Made by a program: the position numbers and the translations under genes. Below the pieces are notes generated by a model. The model was not told the DNA's origin. It saw nothing but the letters and a program-made list of their open reading frames with translations, and ran no database searches. 64,000 nucleotides of DNA, from contig JAZKJV010000386.1 of NCBI GenBank assembly GCA_037367405.1, positions 1 to 64,000 of the forward strand, read 5' to 3'. The DNA is from Ottelia alismoides. Taxonomy: Eukaryota; Streptophyta; Magnoliopsida; Alismatales; Hydrocharitaceae. Each line of letters starts with the position of its first letter. Position 1 is the first letter of the stretch. Shown piece after piece: positions 1 to 11,790 of this stretch.

Positions 1-10
1 TGGTTCATCA
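1..10 (-). repeat. First bases of the 3' LTR of element A (cut by window edge)
   Basis: On the minus strand these bases read TGATGAACCA. They follow a purine-rich tract and match the first nine bases of the 5' LTR at 11790-11782. Gypsy element D has the same arrangement (AAGTATAGGGGGG then TGATGAA at 41930). The rest of the LTR lies outside the window. Confidence 0.7.
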
Positions 11-1743
11 TACCCATATACTTAACCCATGCTCGTCCCAGAGCATCAATTACTGAATGACTTAGTTGAATATATCCCCGACTGTGCATGTGAATTTTCA
101 AGGCTCAATTCATAAAAGATCCTTAAATTGAGCGATCCTAAAATTTCGGGCTCAACCATGCTTTAATCAGAAGGAATCCAACTTTTCCAATTTTCAGACT
201 CTCTGTTTGTACATATAATATAAGGATGTGATTTTTATTGTACTGCATTCATGAGAGTCAAGTCGAGACATCACCCAAAGTTCCAATCCGAGAGACTCTT
301 CTCTAGACCTAATCCTCAACACTAGGGAATAAGTCTATTCTTGCTTCAGTCATCCGTCTCATTAGTTTATCAGACTTGAAAGTGTAGATGGATGACCATA
401 TGATGGAGGGCATAGGATTGTGTCTAATTTTCTCTACCTCACATTGGAACAAGGTGCCTCTCACGTGCCTTAATACTCAACACAAGTATATTTTTATTTT
501 GTTGATCAATGTGTCCGTCAAGAGAATTTGGAGTCGCCTGCACTTGTTTTTCTAGGAGTACACCAGGGGTGTGTCTCTTTTGAGTATCTAAGATACCTTC
601 GACATCCAGACTTGTATCTCTTACAATGCAGAGCCCTTTTATGGTGTCAGCCCGACTCCTTGGTCCTAATTAGCGCTTGGTCCAAGTGGATACTTTGAAA
701 ATGTTTGGGAGCACTCGCCATTGGTGGAAGCTCATTTATAATTTGACTTTGGATGATAGAGCTTTTCTTTGACATTTCTTTTGCTTTTCTTTTGTTGGTT
801 AGCTTTACTGCTTTTACCAAAAGTTGGCGCACATTGATCAACAATTTTCATTAGCTTTCATCACACCTGACACATAGTTCAATATCAAAAAGATAGCATT
901 GAACTTGTTCACATACTGGCTAGGATTTTGCTGGACACTCAGATTTTCTGAAGCCTTTATTAACTTTATTCCATCCTTGAGTATCATTAGATCAGATCTA
1001 AACTCAAATCTCTAGTCCCAGTTCCTCAAGCGATAACTCAACTCATTTCATCAATCATGCAGTTGTGAAAGTGATTGTGCTGATCATATTCTTTTTGAAG
1101 GTAGATATGAAGAGTGCAATATATCGCTCAATCTTTCAAACTAGGGAAGTGTGGATAATTAAGTTCAAAACCCTAATGACTAAGGCTGGCTAACTCAGAA
1201 TCTCCAAAATCAAGTGTCCTCAAAAAACTTCAAGCCTTGAGTGACAGTGAATGTGTTAGGAATATATCAACCAAGGGATGCATTAAATGCTTGATGAAAT
1301 GCAAGACCATGAGTGAAAAATATTTTATGCAAAATGTTTTTTTGTGTCTTTTTTTGAAAAAACGTAATATACACTACTTGTACCCATCCTGAATTTAGAT
1401 AAAAAATGATTAAAGTACGAGCTATGGATAAAGTAGATAGAATATATACAAACACCCCATATACCTAGCGAGTGCTATGTCCTCATGGCACAAAGTGAAA
1501 TGTAGACATAGCTCGTCCTAAGTGTAGCTGATACAAGAAAAATAGAAGTCGACATGCCCCCCTATACTTAGACTTTTGAGGGTCCAAGCATGGAAGAAAA
1601 GGATGAAACGAGACAGTCGAGGGTGAACGGAAAGAATAAAAGTGATGTATACACAATGATATCGGTCCCTTTTATACTAAGTATTGGGGAAACAAGGGCG
1701 GGTTGATGGATATACAATAGAGTATTGGATTTGAAGAGGTGGC
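11..1743 (-). other. 3' untranslated region of element A, no conserved gene
   Basis: This 1.7-kb stretch lies between the end of integrase and the 3' LTR. No envelope-like or other protein is recognisable; the short open frames here have no family features. It carries the remains of the CTATACTTAGG-type hairpin array seen better in elements B and D: about 1455-1540, 1551-1575 and 1675-1692. The segment near 1454 (minus-strand GGGGTGTTTGTATATATTC) is homologous to 40311-40330 of element D. Confidence 0.65.
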
Positions 1744-2126
1744 CTATCTGGGCCGTTCAAATCTTTCGTCAAAAGCTATGCCCTGAGTGAAGGAGATCTG
1801 TTCTACTTGTGCCAATTGCTCGTTGGATTCGACAAAGTGTTTAAGTAGATGACCGTTGACTATAGATGTTTGCGTGCTATCTACGATTTCTGAGATCTCA
1901 ACACTACCATTATTGTGTTCCTCTCTTATGATTAGGGTCCCATCCATTTTGGTTTCAATTTACCTTGGGAAATTTTCAATTTTACGTTAAATAACCATAC
2001 TTTCTTCCCTGGGACAAAGGTCTTTGTTCGAATGTTCTTGTCATGCCATCTCTTTACTTTGTCCTTGTAAATGGTGTTGTTTTCAGAAGCATGATTTTGG
2101 ATTTCAGATAGTTCATTCAAATCCAT
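1744..2126 (-). pseudogene. Integrase C-terminal part, element A
   Basis: Two overlapping minus-strand frames (1932-2126 and 1744-1947) carry the end of the gypsy integrase. The first has the KVKRWHD ... FVPGKKVWLFN segment and GKLKPKW, which correspond to VKEWHDSH ... [10 protein letters not shown] and the end of IN in element D. The second holds the terminal IREEHNNGSVEISEI ... VNG part, equivalent to VRKVHDNGSIDISEL in D. The frame change between them near 1940 shows an indel. This C-terminal domain helps bind DNA during integration. The piece is non-functional. Confidence 0.75.
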
Positions 2127-2919
2127 TTCTCAGTTCTTCTTCCCTTGGTGACAGTTCCAATTAATCTTTTTGATTGCCCATTTTGATTTATACACGAGTT
2201 CTGCGGGCAAATGGCATGGATTTTCATATACCATTCGAAATGGGGAAGTGCCCAATGGGATCTTATAAGCCGTCCAATAAGCCCATAGAACCTGGTCCAG
2301 GAGTTGGGACCAATTCTTCTTGTCAGGGCGGACGGGCTTCTGTAAAATTTCTTAACCTCCCTGTTTGACACCTCAGCCATGCCATTGGATTGTGGATGGT
2401 AAGGACTAGTGACACGGTACTCGATGCCGTATTCTTTAGTCAACTTCTTCACCTCCTGATTGACAAAGTGAATACCCCCATCAGATATTAATACTTTTGG
2501 AATTCCAAACCTTGAAATAATATTATCTTTCAAAAACTTGCAAATAGTTTTGCTATTTGCTGCTTGAGTAGGGACTGCCTCCACCCACCTAGATAAATAA
2601 TCTACCATGAGAAGAATATATTCAAATCCTTGACTATTAGGGAATGAACCCATAAAGTCAATGCCCCATGTGTCGAATACATCATAAAAGATCACTGGTG
2701 GCATCTTTGGAACCAATGGTCCCTCCCATTCTTTGACAGATGGGGCACGACCTGGGAAAAATTGTAAGCATCTTTAAACAAGGTCGGCCAGTAAAATCCA
2801 CATTGTAGTATCTTCTCAGCGGTTCTATTCGCAGAATGATATCTCCCACCTCCAGGGTATGGCAGAGATTGAGGATGCTTTGGTATTACTCTTGAGGAAT
2901 ACATCTTATCCATATGCAA
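2117..2919 (-). pseudogene. Integrase zinc finger and catalytic core, element A
   Basis: The integrase core is open from 2716 to 2117 (199 codons). The first catalytic Asp is in WGIDFMG at about 2657-2659, the second in LISDGG, and the Glu in [10 protein letters not shown]. The spacing between the second Asp and the Glu is exactly 35 residues, so the DD35E triad is intact. After the Glu helix the frame degenerates ([13 protein letters not shown]), showing a frameshift relative to element D's IKTILQKVV. The preceding frame 2692-2919 carries zinc-finger remnants ([28 protein letters not shown]). The enzyme would insert the cDNA copy into host DNA in the nucleus. Frameshifts at about 2700 and 2330 break it. 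Confidence 0.85.
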
Positions 2920-3560
2920 TCCGATCCTTCAAAGAAAAGGAACGGATCCTCCCAATGGTAGTGTCTCGCTTGAAATATGAGTCGATCGATTTATTCCTGG
3001 GCCAACCCTGAGGAACTTTCTTGGAGACAAGATAATTCACCGTATCGGCATACCAGAGGAGTGAGTCAATAGCAGAAATTGAATCGTCTGGGAAGGTTTT
3101 ATGGATGGATTCTGATTCAGGGAGTTTGTTATGTTCTATCCATGATAAATGACTAGCCATGAAATTTTTAACCTCAGGTTTGTCTTTAATCTCCAAATCA
3201 AATTCTTGAAGCAATAGTATCCACCTAAGGAGTCACGCTTTTACGTCTTTTTTCGCCATTAAATATCGAATGGTCGAGTGATCTGTGTAAACTGTCACCT
3301 TCAATCTTTAAAGTATAGATCGAAATTTTTCCAAAGCGACGACTACAAAAAGCATTTCCTTTTTGGTCACAGTGTAATTTTTCTGAGCATGGTCTAAAAC
3401 TTTGCTTTCATAGTGAATAGCATACGTGATTCCATATTTTCATTGTCCTAACACAACCCCTGCTGCAAAATCGTATGAATCTGTCATGATTTCGAACGGA
3501 AGAGACCAGTTGGGTGATTGTAAGATGGGAGTCTCAATGATCCTCCTTTTGAGTAGTTTG
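2906..3560 (-). pseudogene. RNase H domain and linker, element A
   Basis: Minus-strand frames continue from RT into a gypsy RNase H: EIMTDSYDFAAGVVLGQ near 3440-3500 has the first catalytic Asp; KNYTVTKKEML near 3350 has the Glu; DHSI near 3275 has the later Asp. The domain end is LQEFDLEIKDKPEVKNFMASHLSW (3120-3210), followed by the SLLWYADTVNYLVSKKVPQGW linker that leads to integrase. At least two frameshifts or stops lie at about 3215-3440. RNase H degrades the RNA strand of the RNA-DNA hybrid during reverse transcription. Confidence 0.75.
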
Positions 3561-4596
3561 AAGGCTTCAATACACTTATGATCTACTAGGAACTCAGTGT
3601 CTTTCCCTAGGAGGTCAGATAGCGGTCGGGCAATTTTTGAAAAATCCTTGATAAATCTCCTGTAAAATCCGACATGCCTCAGAAAAGACCGTACTTGTTT
3701 CACATTGGTAGGTGGCTCTAGTTTCTTGATCACATCGACTTTGGCAGGGTCAACCTCCATTCCCTTCTTGGAGATGACATGCCCAATACAATGCCCTCCT
3801 TTACCATGAAATGGATTTTCTCCCAAGAGAGCACCAAATTCACTTCCCTACACTTTTGGAGGACTCGATCCAGGTGCGCTAGAAAATCATTGAATGATTC
3901 ACCATGGACCGAGAAGTCATCCATGAAGACCTCCAGGAAATCGCCAACCATTTCGGCAAAAATTGCAATCATGCATTGCTGAAAGGTGGCGGGGGTGTTG
4001 CAAAGCCCAAAAGCATGTCGCTTAAATGCGTATGTACCGAAAGGACATGTGAAAGTAGTCTTTTACTGATCTTCGGGGGCGATGGCTATCTGATTGTAGC
4101 TCGAGTGCCCATATAAGAAGCAGAAGTATTCTCTCCCTGCCAATCTCTCCAGGATTTGATCAATAAAAGGCAGCGGAAAGTGATCCTTCTTCGTTGCGGC
4201 ATTCAAGCACATGTACACACAGACACGCCATGACGTGGGTACCCGTGTCGTGATCTCTTCTCCCTCCTCATTGGTGATAGTCTGAAGTCCCGACTTTTTC
4301 GGAACAACATGCAAAGGCGACACTCACTTGGAGTCTGAGATGGGATATATGAAACTAGACTTACACTATTTTTCGATCTCAGTCTTAACCACTTCCCGTA
4401 AGTTCGGATTCAATCTACGTTGGCATTCATAGGAGGCTTTAGCAATTTCTTCCGGGTAAATATGGTGTGCGAACATGGTTGAGTTTATCCCTGTAAGATC
4501 AGACAATCTCCAACCTATAGCCTTGCGATTTTTCTCCAAAACATTAAGCAGGTGGATCTCCTTCTCTTCGGTCAGATGTGAGTTGATGATGGTCAA
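3560..4596 (-). pseudogene. Reverse transcriptase, element A
   Basis: The RT is spread over frames 4366-4596, 4063-4323, 3730-3972 and 3440-3826. Seen in order: NVLEKNRKAIGWRLSDLTGI, CQRRLNPNLREVV, LHVVPKKSG, RVPTSWRVCV, KDHFPLPFIDQ, LERLAGREYFCFLYG and the catalytic EVFMDDFSVHG at about 3905-3927. Then come the thumb and connection segments VGFYRRFIKDFSKIARPLSDLL. In RVCVYMCLN and FCFLYGHSSYN the usual Asp residues (VCVDY, FLDGYSGYN) are lost: the latter, D to Y, is a catalytic-site change. There are several frame changes between pieces. It would make cDNA from the element RNA; this copy is inactive. Confidence 0.85.
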
Positions 4597-4984
4597 AAAC
4601 TATCCCTTATCTCCTGCAAGGAAGGCATACTTAAGCATAGGGGGAAATGGTTTGAGGTCAGGTAAGTCTGTATTGTTACCCGAATCTAGTCATCTTAGAG
4701 GTGCTTCTTGTTGTGATGTGGATGCTGGCAGTGTATTAATATCAGCCACCATCGTGGTTGTTTCTGGGATCGGACCGAATAATGGAATGTGGTGTGGCAA
4801 GCGCCGCGTCCGATCTGTGTACCTCACTCATGGATTGTCCATAAGGAGAATGTACTGATAGATCCAGAGGGGTCTCTGAGTCTCTGAGAGTATAAGTAGA
4901 TGCATGAATGAGTTGGCAGACTAAATCATCAACAATTTCCTCTCCAAATGAGGTTGATTCTATCATAGCGGTTGGGTTTTATCT
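4597..4984 (-). other. PR-RT linker region, element A
   Basis: This is the variable acidic linker between protease and RT. One minus-strand frame, 4742-4966, covers part of it. No domain is recognisable. Element D has an acidic linker in the same place (36448-36900). Confidence 0.5.
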
Positions 4985-5663
4985 TCAGGACCCAACTGTT
5001 ACTTCTGTATATTCTGCCTCAGTTTCTAATTTTTCAGACTCGATGCTCGACTCAGTGTCAGGTCTTTGAAACCTAGTTTTCTTCATTTTAAGTTCCACTT
5101 TTCCAAATTGGATTCTCCCGGATGTGTAATCGAATATAGATCCAGCGGTCCTAAGGAAGGGTCGCCCTAGTATCATTTGGGAGTCATTCCAATTTCTAGG
5201 GACATCCATGTCAAGTATTGTGAAATCTACTGGGTAATTTTTCCCTCTATGTTGATGACAACATTTCAAATTTCTCCCTAGGTCTCTTAGTTGATGTATC
5301 TGTGAATTGAAGTATAGTTACAGATTGATTGAGAGGACCTAGATTCAGATGCTCAAATAGGGTTGTGGGCATGAGATTGATGGATGAGCCATTGTCTAAC
5401 AATGTTCTTGCAAACTTGATTTTCTTGATTTGGCTAGTGACAAAGTGAGCATCCATGTCTCTTTTCTTCCTTGGCAGCTCATTTTTTATAAGATGAGATG
5501 TGACAACAGAGAGTATATGTTTCTTTGTTTGGCTAGGATTCTGTTTGCTAGCCCTTATTGGTGTGCATCTCACCGTAAGGTACTTTCGAAAACCTGGGTC
5601 TCTTTCTATCATCTCATCTAGGGACAAAGTGACCTGAATATTCTCTTTACAGATGTGGGCCAT
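4985..5663 (-). pseudogene. Retropepsin-like protease, element A
   Basis: Frame 5247-5663 carries KKIKFARTLLDNGSSINLMP with the active-site triad in the form DNGS (an Asp-x-Gly-Ser variant usual in plant Athila/Tat proteases), then LFEHLNLGPLNQSVTILQF. Frame 4985-5269 carries the C-terminal half (FTILDMDVPRNW, MILGRPFLRTAGSIFDYTSG, RIQFG). The ILGRPFL flap and C-terminal motif is intact. One frameshift at about 5255 separates the two halves. The enzyme would cut Gag-Pol into mature proteins inside the virus-like particle. Confidence 0.85.
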
Positions 5664-5670
5664 CTCGTCA

Positions 5671-7517
5671 TCATTTTTTTTGGTTTTTTATGTTTTTCTT
5701 CTTTCCTGTCATAAGAGCACGAGGGAAAGGGATGGACTTATTTTGATAAAAAACATCACTTTTATTGAATGAAAAATTGTTTACATGACTCGAACTAAAA
5801 GCAGGGAAATTTGTGGTCAGTTGTTGCGGATGTCTTGGTGGCGTTTCTTCGTCAGACTCAGAATCTGACTCTCCATTATCTCCAGTTGTGCAGTGTATCA
5901 CGAGTGGAGTGGGTGAGTCTTCTTCTTTCTCCTCTTGTCTTTCTTTCTCAATTTCCCCAGGCTTATGTGAATTTGTGGACACTGGGGCTATGTCACCGTG
6001 TTCCTTTGCTCGATCAGGCATGGTTACGGTCCTTCTGCTCCTAAGAGAAATGTGATAAGCGTTATTATTCGAAAAGAGCTCGTGTTCAGGTAGGTAATAC
6101 TCAAAGATTAATACTTGATTATGTTCGAGGCTATTTAGGTTAGCTTGGACTTGAGCTGGAATCACGGTTTGGGGTGCGTTCGTCTCATCTCTCCAAGGAG
6201 AGAGTCGATTTATGTCGACTCTCATGTCATGAATCTCGTCCATCACTCGCTGGAGTTCCGGAAGAATAGAAGAAGAGGAGGAGGAGCCTTGGCCCTGCCT
6301 GGCTTGAGGCTGCTGATATTGTCTGAATTGGCCCTGCTGTCCTTGGCGTTGATTTTGTTGTGGCTGTGGTTGCAGGTTCTTATAACCTGTGCAGTACTGT
6401 TGTTGCTGTTGAGGCTGGTAGGCGGGTCGGGCTTGTGGTGGACGAGGGTTCGGAGTAGAGTTTTGGTTTGAACAATTGACAGGTTCCAAGTTATACCAAA
6501 CTCCGTTTATGTCCATGACTTGTAGAGGTTCCTCATAGATAGCTTGAGAAGAGACTTCTTCAGTTTGATGGGATAAGACTTGGTCTCCACCCCTATGGCT
6601 CTGTTGCCCTACTCCTGGACCTTGAATGTAGTAAATTTGGTGTGTGGGGGTAGGGGGTGAAGTCAGGGCAGGTATCTGAATCTTAGATAACCTGTCAGCC
6701 AATTCCTCAATTTGCTTAGGCAATTTAGTCAAATTCTCAATATCAAATGATTTATGGAGTTCGTCCACCTTTTTGTAAATCTGTTCGACCATAGTTATCA
6801 TGTCAGCTATTATTACAGTATCAGCACTCTGACCGGTCGTCAGATTATTCACCATCTTTTTGGAGCCGGCTATGTAAGCTCGGTTGGTGGTTTGTGCACG
6901 GCTGGATTCAGCAAGTCTTTCGAACACCTTGTAGACGGTGTCCTCGTGGCGTCCCATGTAGCTTCCTCCGCAGGATGCACTTACTAACCCTTGAGTCTCA
7001 GGGTTCAACCACTAAAAAGACTTTGGACCAGCATCATTTTACTTATCCCGTGTCCTGGGCATTTCTGGATTAAGTATGTGAATCTTTCCTAGGTTTCATG
7101 GAATGGTTCGCTCGGGTGTTGGGTAAAGCTCGTGAGCTTAATCCTCATCTGATTGATTCTACTAACTGGGTAAAATTTCTTTAAAAATAGAGTCTTGAAT
7201 GTGGCCCACGTAGTGACTACTTCCCCTAAGTTTTTCAGCCAGTAAGCCATCTTATCAGTCAAGGTGAAGGGGACAGCTCTCGGCCTTATGTAGTCTTGGC
7301 TAACCCTAGGGTGGCAGAGGTTAGTGCAAACTAACTCAAAATCACAGAAGAAGATATATGACACTTCATGATTATTCCCTCCGAACTTCGGCAACAATGC
7401 AATGAAATGCGGTTTGTGTTCGAACGCATCCTCAGGGGGAACCAACCTCAACCAGTTATAGTCATCATCCAATTCAGGGAGGTACGTGTCTTCCATAGCA
7501 GCCTCGCCACGTTGCAT
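5671..7517 (-). pseudogene. Gag, element A
   Basis: Frame 7089-7517 holds the retrotransposon-Gag domain (PHFIALLPKFGG, PRAVPFTLTDKMAYWLKNL, TWATFKTLFLKKFYP, QHPSEPFHE). An in-frame TAG at 7089-7091 stands where element D reads Trp (EAWERF). A 1-base loss near 7010 then shifts into frame 5671-7008 (445 codons), which starts in NPETQGLVSASCGGSYMGR and goes on into a long Gln/Ser-rich, low-complexity tail (QPQQQQQ, SSSSSS at about 6270-6420) and an acidic SDSESDEETPP stretch. No CCHC zinc knuckle is visible. The protein would form the particle. Confidence 0.82.
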
Positions 7518-9092
7518 TACCGCTATCTGTGCCCTAGCAGTTCATTGTGTTGTTCAGCAACAGTTATTCTAGCCAAGAGTGCTCAAATGGAGTCATTGTC
7601 ATTCTTGTTGTCACCAAGGTTCTTCTTGGAGGCATTATGACTCACTTTCACAAGAAAAGAGTTCACAATTAAGTGTCAGAATTAAGTGAATAATTGCTAA
7701 GGATAAAAGTTTTCTTAGTGGAGAAGTCAAATGAAGGGCTAGTTTGGGATTGACTGGACCCTCAAGTAGGAGGAGTGCTAAAGAGGATGGCCCTAAGACT
7801 AAGAGGGGTCGAGAAGAGAGTCGACACGAGAACGCATACACAAAGCAAACACAAGTCAAATTCTCAGGTTCACCCACTCAACACTGCTGAAGGCACGTCA
7901 GGGTCCGACCGCTTATCTTTTTAATTTAATTTAATGATAAAACAATCTTGAAAATTAAGCGGAGCTGTTAGGTACCGAAAGATTTCACAAAGACTGTCCC
8001 GAGTTTGTACAACTAGTTGCACCTACTTTCAGCTAGTATAGGTGTAAGTACGGACCGTTTTAAACAGCTACCCGTGTTACTTGAGGACGGAGCCTTCGTA
8101 GTGTCCTCTAAACCACCCACTCTGCTAAGAGAAGTCGGACCATAAAATGGCTACCCTAAACCCTCACTGAAAAGTAGCTAATTGTTTTTAAAATAGTAGT
8201 CTTTATGAAATTTTCTCAGTTTTGGCTCTGTCCTAAGTGTACGTTCTAGTCCTTAGAAACAATGAGTGGGTTTCTCTCCACCAAACACACGTTGATTTTA
8301 TGTCAGTTTTATTTATAGTCACCTTGATTAGTCGTCCTGGTTTTAACTTAACGTTATTACTGAAGTTTATATGAGCACAGAAATTCACGCCTAACGAGCA
8401 GCCCCAATTCCTTTAATTCCTAAGTTGTAAAACTTGAGGAAGGAGAATCGAAAAAGCCAATACAAACGTAAATCAATGAATCATGCTTAAGAAGAAGACT
8501 TACAATGAATCCTCGTGTTCTTCATGCGAGATGCAAGACAAAGAATTTAAATTGCACTAAATGATATGCATAGATGAAAATGTCCTAAGCAGATAGTTTT
8601 ATTAGCAGGAAGAATTGATTTCAAAATTTAGCTAATGTTGAATGATCTATAGTGCGTATAGTTAGTGAGAGTGTGACCTAAGAATTACGAGCACAATCAA
8701 TGATAAATAAGCAAGCATATATGTGCCTAAGTCCTACGCCACTCAAGCCGGGTCCTAACCACACAGAAGGGGTTGAAACAGACCCGACACACCACATAAA
8801 AGTTCAGTCTATATTATTACAAGGGTTCAAAGAGAGGGACCTTGAGAATACATCAAAAAATTAAACCTAGACTAAGCTCTCTCTCACAAAAATTAAAATT
8901 CAATCTCTGTCCTTACAGATCCTTGATTTAACTTCAAAATTTTTGCTCCCAATAGACTGTAAAGAGAGAAATTGCCGTTAGTATCAGAAGTAAGAGAGAA
9001 GTGCAAATAAAATGCAGAAACAAATGACACAAAAATTAACTTCACAAAAAAATAATTACAAAAAATGATTTAAATACTAAAAAATCATCGTT
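7518..9092 (-). other. Leader (5' untranslated region) of element A
   Basis: About 1.6 kb lies between the primer site and the start of Gag. There is no recognisable coding domain. Frame 7635-7877 has no family features. A long leader is normal in this lineage; element D has 1.35 kb in the same position. Confidence 0.55.
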
Positions 9093-9110
9093 CCTCGGCA
9101 ACGGCGCCAT
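9093..9110 (-). promoter_or_regulatory. Primer binding site (tRNA-Asp type), element A
   Basis: The minus strand reads TGGCGCCGTTGCCGAGGA. It is complementary to the 3' end of plant tRNA-Asp(GTC) with one mismatch (the 15th base, A instead of G). It lies two bases downstream of the LTR end (TTTCATCA). It primes minus-strand cDNA and fixes the inner boundary of the 5' LTR. Confidence 0.9.
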
Positions 9111-9112
9111 TT

Positions 9113-11790
9113 GATGAAAGCGAAATCCACCCTCTATAATAGTCGTGAGTTGTAATATAGGAGGCGGAAAACGATTCAACAAAAACCACAATCTTTGAAT
9201 GTTTTGGAGTATTTTTACTTGGCATGTCTACCAAGACCGAACACAGAGAACAATGATTCTTAGTTGCTTGGTTTTAAATTAAATTAAATAATTAATTAAT
9301 GTTTGGTTAATTTCTGTATTAGGAAAAGATAACACATATGTGAAGAAATGCAATGAAATAAATAGAGAAACTAATTCCGGCTCAGGATCTATGACTTTTA
9401 AGGATTTTAAATCATCAATTATTACAATCAATTTATCATCAATTCCAATCACAGATCGAAAGAGATTACGTTCAGAAAATATATCCAGAAGCAGGCAAGA
9501 AGGAAAATATTTTTGATAAACAATCCTGCAAATTACTGAGACATGGAAAATGATTCTATTGATAAATCGTTATTATCTAATCGAATCCTCAATAAAATTG
9601 ATCATGTAAAATAATGAGAGATCAATGTCTATCCTTCACAAGGACACCCCTGTAAGGATTGATTCATCAATTTATCAATGAAAATGTAACACAAATATTT
9701 CAAAATTAGCCTGCAAGAGTCAACAGTGATCCTCAAAATAATTATCGATAACACCCTTGGATCTGTCCCCAAATTACGCTAAATGATAGAGCATGAAAAT
9801 AGCTTCAAAATGACATATTATATGCTAGAATCAGAGTTCGGATGAGAAAGATATGCTAACATGAAATTTCAGGGACTAAAATGTAAATAAAATAAAGTTT
9901 TTTTCAATAAGATCCCTGGAAGGGCTTATCTGTAATTTCACAAAGTCAAGGGTCCCTTATGTAATTTACCCCTGGCGGGGGTGTATATGCAAATTCAGGG
10001 ACTTTCGGGGCTACGACTACAAATTTCCCAAGCGCACATTCATCGCACATGTGCCCGGAGGCTTGGATGGCGGGGCGTAGGCTCACCTGGAAGAGGGAGG
10101 AAGCGGAGGCGCTCGGTGATCTCCGCCGAAGAGCTGCCGGTGTTGCTTCGAGTCGACGGTGGTGGCCAAGGTGGAGGCACTGCTCGATGGCGATGGCGGC
10201 TCCTGCAGGGGGTTGGCGCAGAGAAGAAAAAGAGAAGGGGGAGCAAGGCTGCATTCGAAGGTGTAGGAATGGGAGCAAGGTTGGGCTCCGGTCTGTGCAA
10301 GCCAACGTTAAGGGTGTATGCAGAGGAGGAGAAGGACAGATAGGAGAGGGGTGTACCTGGAGGCACGACTCGATGACAAGCAATTGCGGCCGGAGAGGAA
10401 GCAAGCTTCGTTGGGGAATCTGCGACGAGGATGAACAACTCCTCGGATCACGCCGCAGATGATAGAGTCGGGCTGTCACCTCGAGGGAATCTTATGGTGA
10501 TGAATGGCAAATGAAGGGAATCGAGGTCTAGGGCGAAGGATTTATAGGGGAAGAAGGGTAACGTCGGCTGCGGTGACGGTTATGAGGGAGGAGAAGAGGT
10601 GGGCGTTTATGGGAGAGGGAGGCGGAGGCATTTTGTGAGGAGGGCGGAAGCATGGAAATGACTGGAGGGGGAAGAAGGTGAGGTCACGTGCTGGGCACGT
10701 GACCCGGGGTGGGAAGGAGAGAGGTGCCACATGGCACGCCTAGGGGCTGCCACGTGACGTCCCAAAAATATTTTAAAACTAAAAAAATAAAGAAAATAGA
10801 AAATAAATAAGAGGAGACCTCATATCGAAGAATTTCCTTCATAAAAGTTGTTCGTCTTCACGAGATCTAAAGTTTCATGAAGGATTTGTGAGCAAAAGAG
10901 GTCATCTATGTGAAGTGGACTTTTTGGTGGTTCTCCATGTGTATAGAAAACCCGATTTTTGGGGTTTTGTAATTTTTTTGTAGTTTTAAAGAGGATAAAA
11001 AATCTATAAAAAATATGATAAAATACAAGGCAATGAATTACACACTAATCTGATTTGTTTGCATTTTTAAAAAATAAAAAAGTGGGAAAATAAAATATAA
11101 GTATGAAACACACAATTTTTGTACAGACCGACAATGGACACCAGGACACAGTCAATTTCTTTGATTTCAGTTTTGATCTAGATTTAGAGTTTTGTATATA
11201 TTATTAAAACTTTCATCAAAGGAACAAGTGAATAAGAAATAAAATTAAAAGGGTTAATTATGTACATAAAAACTTTGGTCAAAAATAGGAAAAAAAGTAA
11301 AAATGCGCAAAAGAGGCCCAACACCCAACTTTTACATATGAGCTTCAAATTTTACGAAATTGGTGTTGTTTTGAAGGTTTTTGATAGTGGAATATCTTAA
11401 AAGTGAGTAGACCAAAATCAGACATCATATGAGGGAGATATGATTGTTTTAGTCCATCAGACGTGAAATTAGACTTTGGGATTATTTGGCAGTTATTTGA
11501 GTTAGTAAATTTTTTGTATTTTTTGTTTATTCTGATTAGTAATATCTACATAATGGAGGTCATTTGGGGTTAATTGGAGTTAGGATGAATTAACTATAAT
11601 ATAAGAAGTTAGCGGCTTTGTGGGTGAATTTACACTTGGAATTTTTAATGCAATTATCTATGATGAAATGCAAATATTATTTACACATGTATGTATGCTA
11701 ATGATGCTCTATTATTTATTAAATGCATGTGAATTTTGTGGGATAGAGTCTAATTGACCAATTTTAGCATGAGGAATACGAGGTTCATCA
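9113..11790 (-). repeat. 5' LTR of element A
   Basis: It begins on the minus strand with TGATGAACC at 11790 and ends TTTCATCA at 9113, two bases before the primer site; length 2678 bp. The TGATGA/TCATCA ends are the same as in element D and the solo LTR. It has an AT-rich U3 half (10740-11790) and a GC-rich transcribed half (about 9950-10740). Open frames inside the GC-rich half are by-products of base composition. Confidence 0.8.
10538..10550 (-). promoter_or_regulatory. Putative TATA box of the element A LTR
   Basis: The minus strand reads CCCCTATAAATCC at the border between the AT-rich U3 and the GC-rich downstream half. This is where the element's transcription would begin. Position and motif only; no transcript evidence. 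Confidence 0.5.

Larger units (their letters stand above)
1..11790 (-). mobile_element. Gypsy element A (Athila/Tat-like), nearly complete, minus strand
   Basis: Ty3/gypsy LTR retrotransposon read right to left. Seen: 5' LTR 9113-11790, a tRNA-Asp-type primer binding site at 9093-9110, gag, protease, reverse transcriptase, RNase H and integrase in gypsy order from 7517 down to 1744, a long 3' untranslated region, and a degenerate polypurine tract (minus-strand AAGTATATGGG) at about 11-24. The tract is followed by TGATGAACC, the same nine bases that start the 5' LTR at 11790. The 3' LTR therefore begins at base 10 and continues outside the window. The internal frames hold several stops and frameshifts, so the copy is dead as coding DNA. 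It interrupts a copia LTR (11791-12838); the candidate target duplication beside 11790 is attac, with its partner outside the window. Assignment to Athila/Tat rests on the tRNA-Asp primer site and the RT/IN motifs. Confidence 0.88.

Noticed and set aside
1440..1460. Possible 3' LTR boundary of element A
   Set aside because: It is homologous to the internal site at 40311 of element D. The real boundary with TGATGAACC lies at base 10.
9093..9110. tRNA-Asp gene
   Set aside because: Only the 3'-end complement is present, directly next to an LTR. It is a primer binding site, not a tRNA gene.
9946..10479. Overlapping 120-177-codon frames as genes
   Set aside because: They lie in the GC-rich half of the element A LTR on both strands; no domain and no start context.
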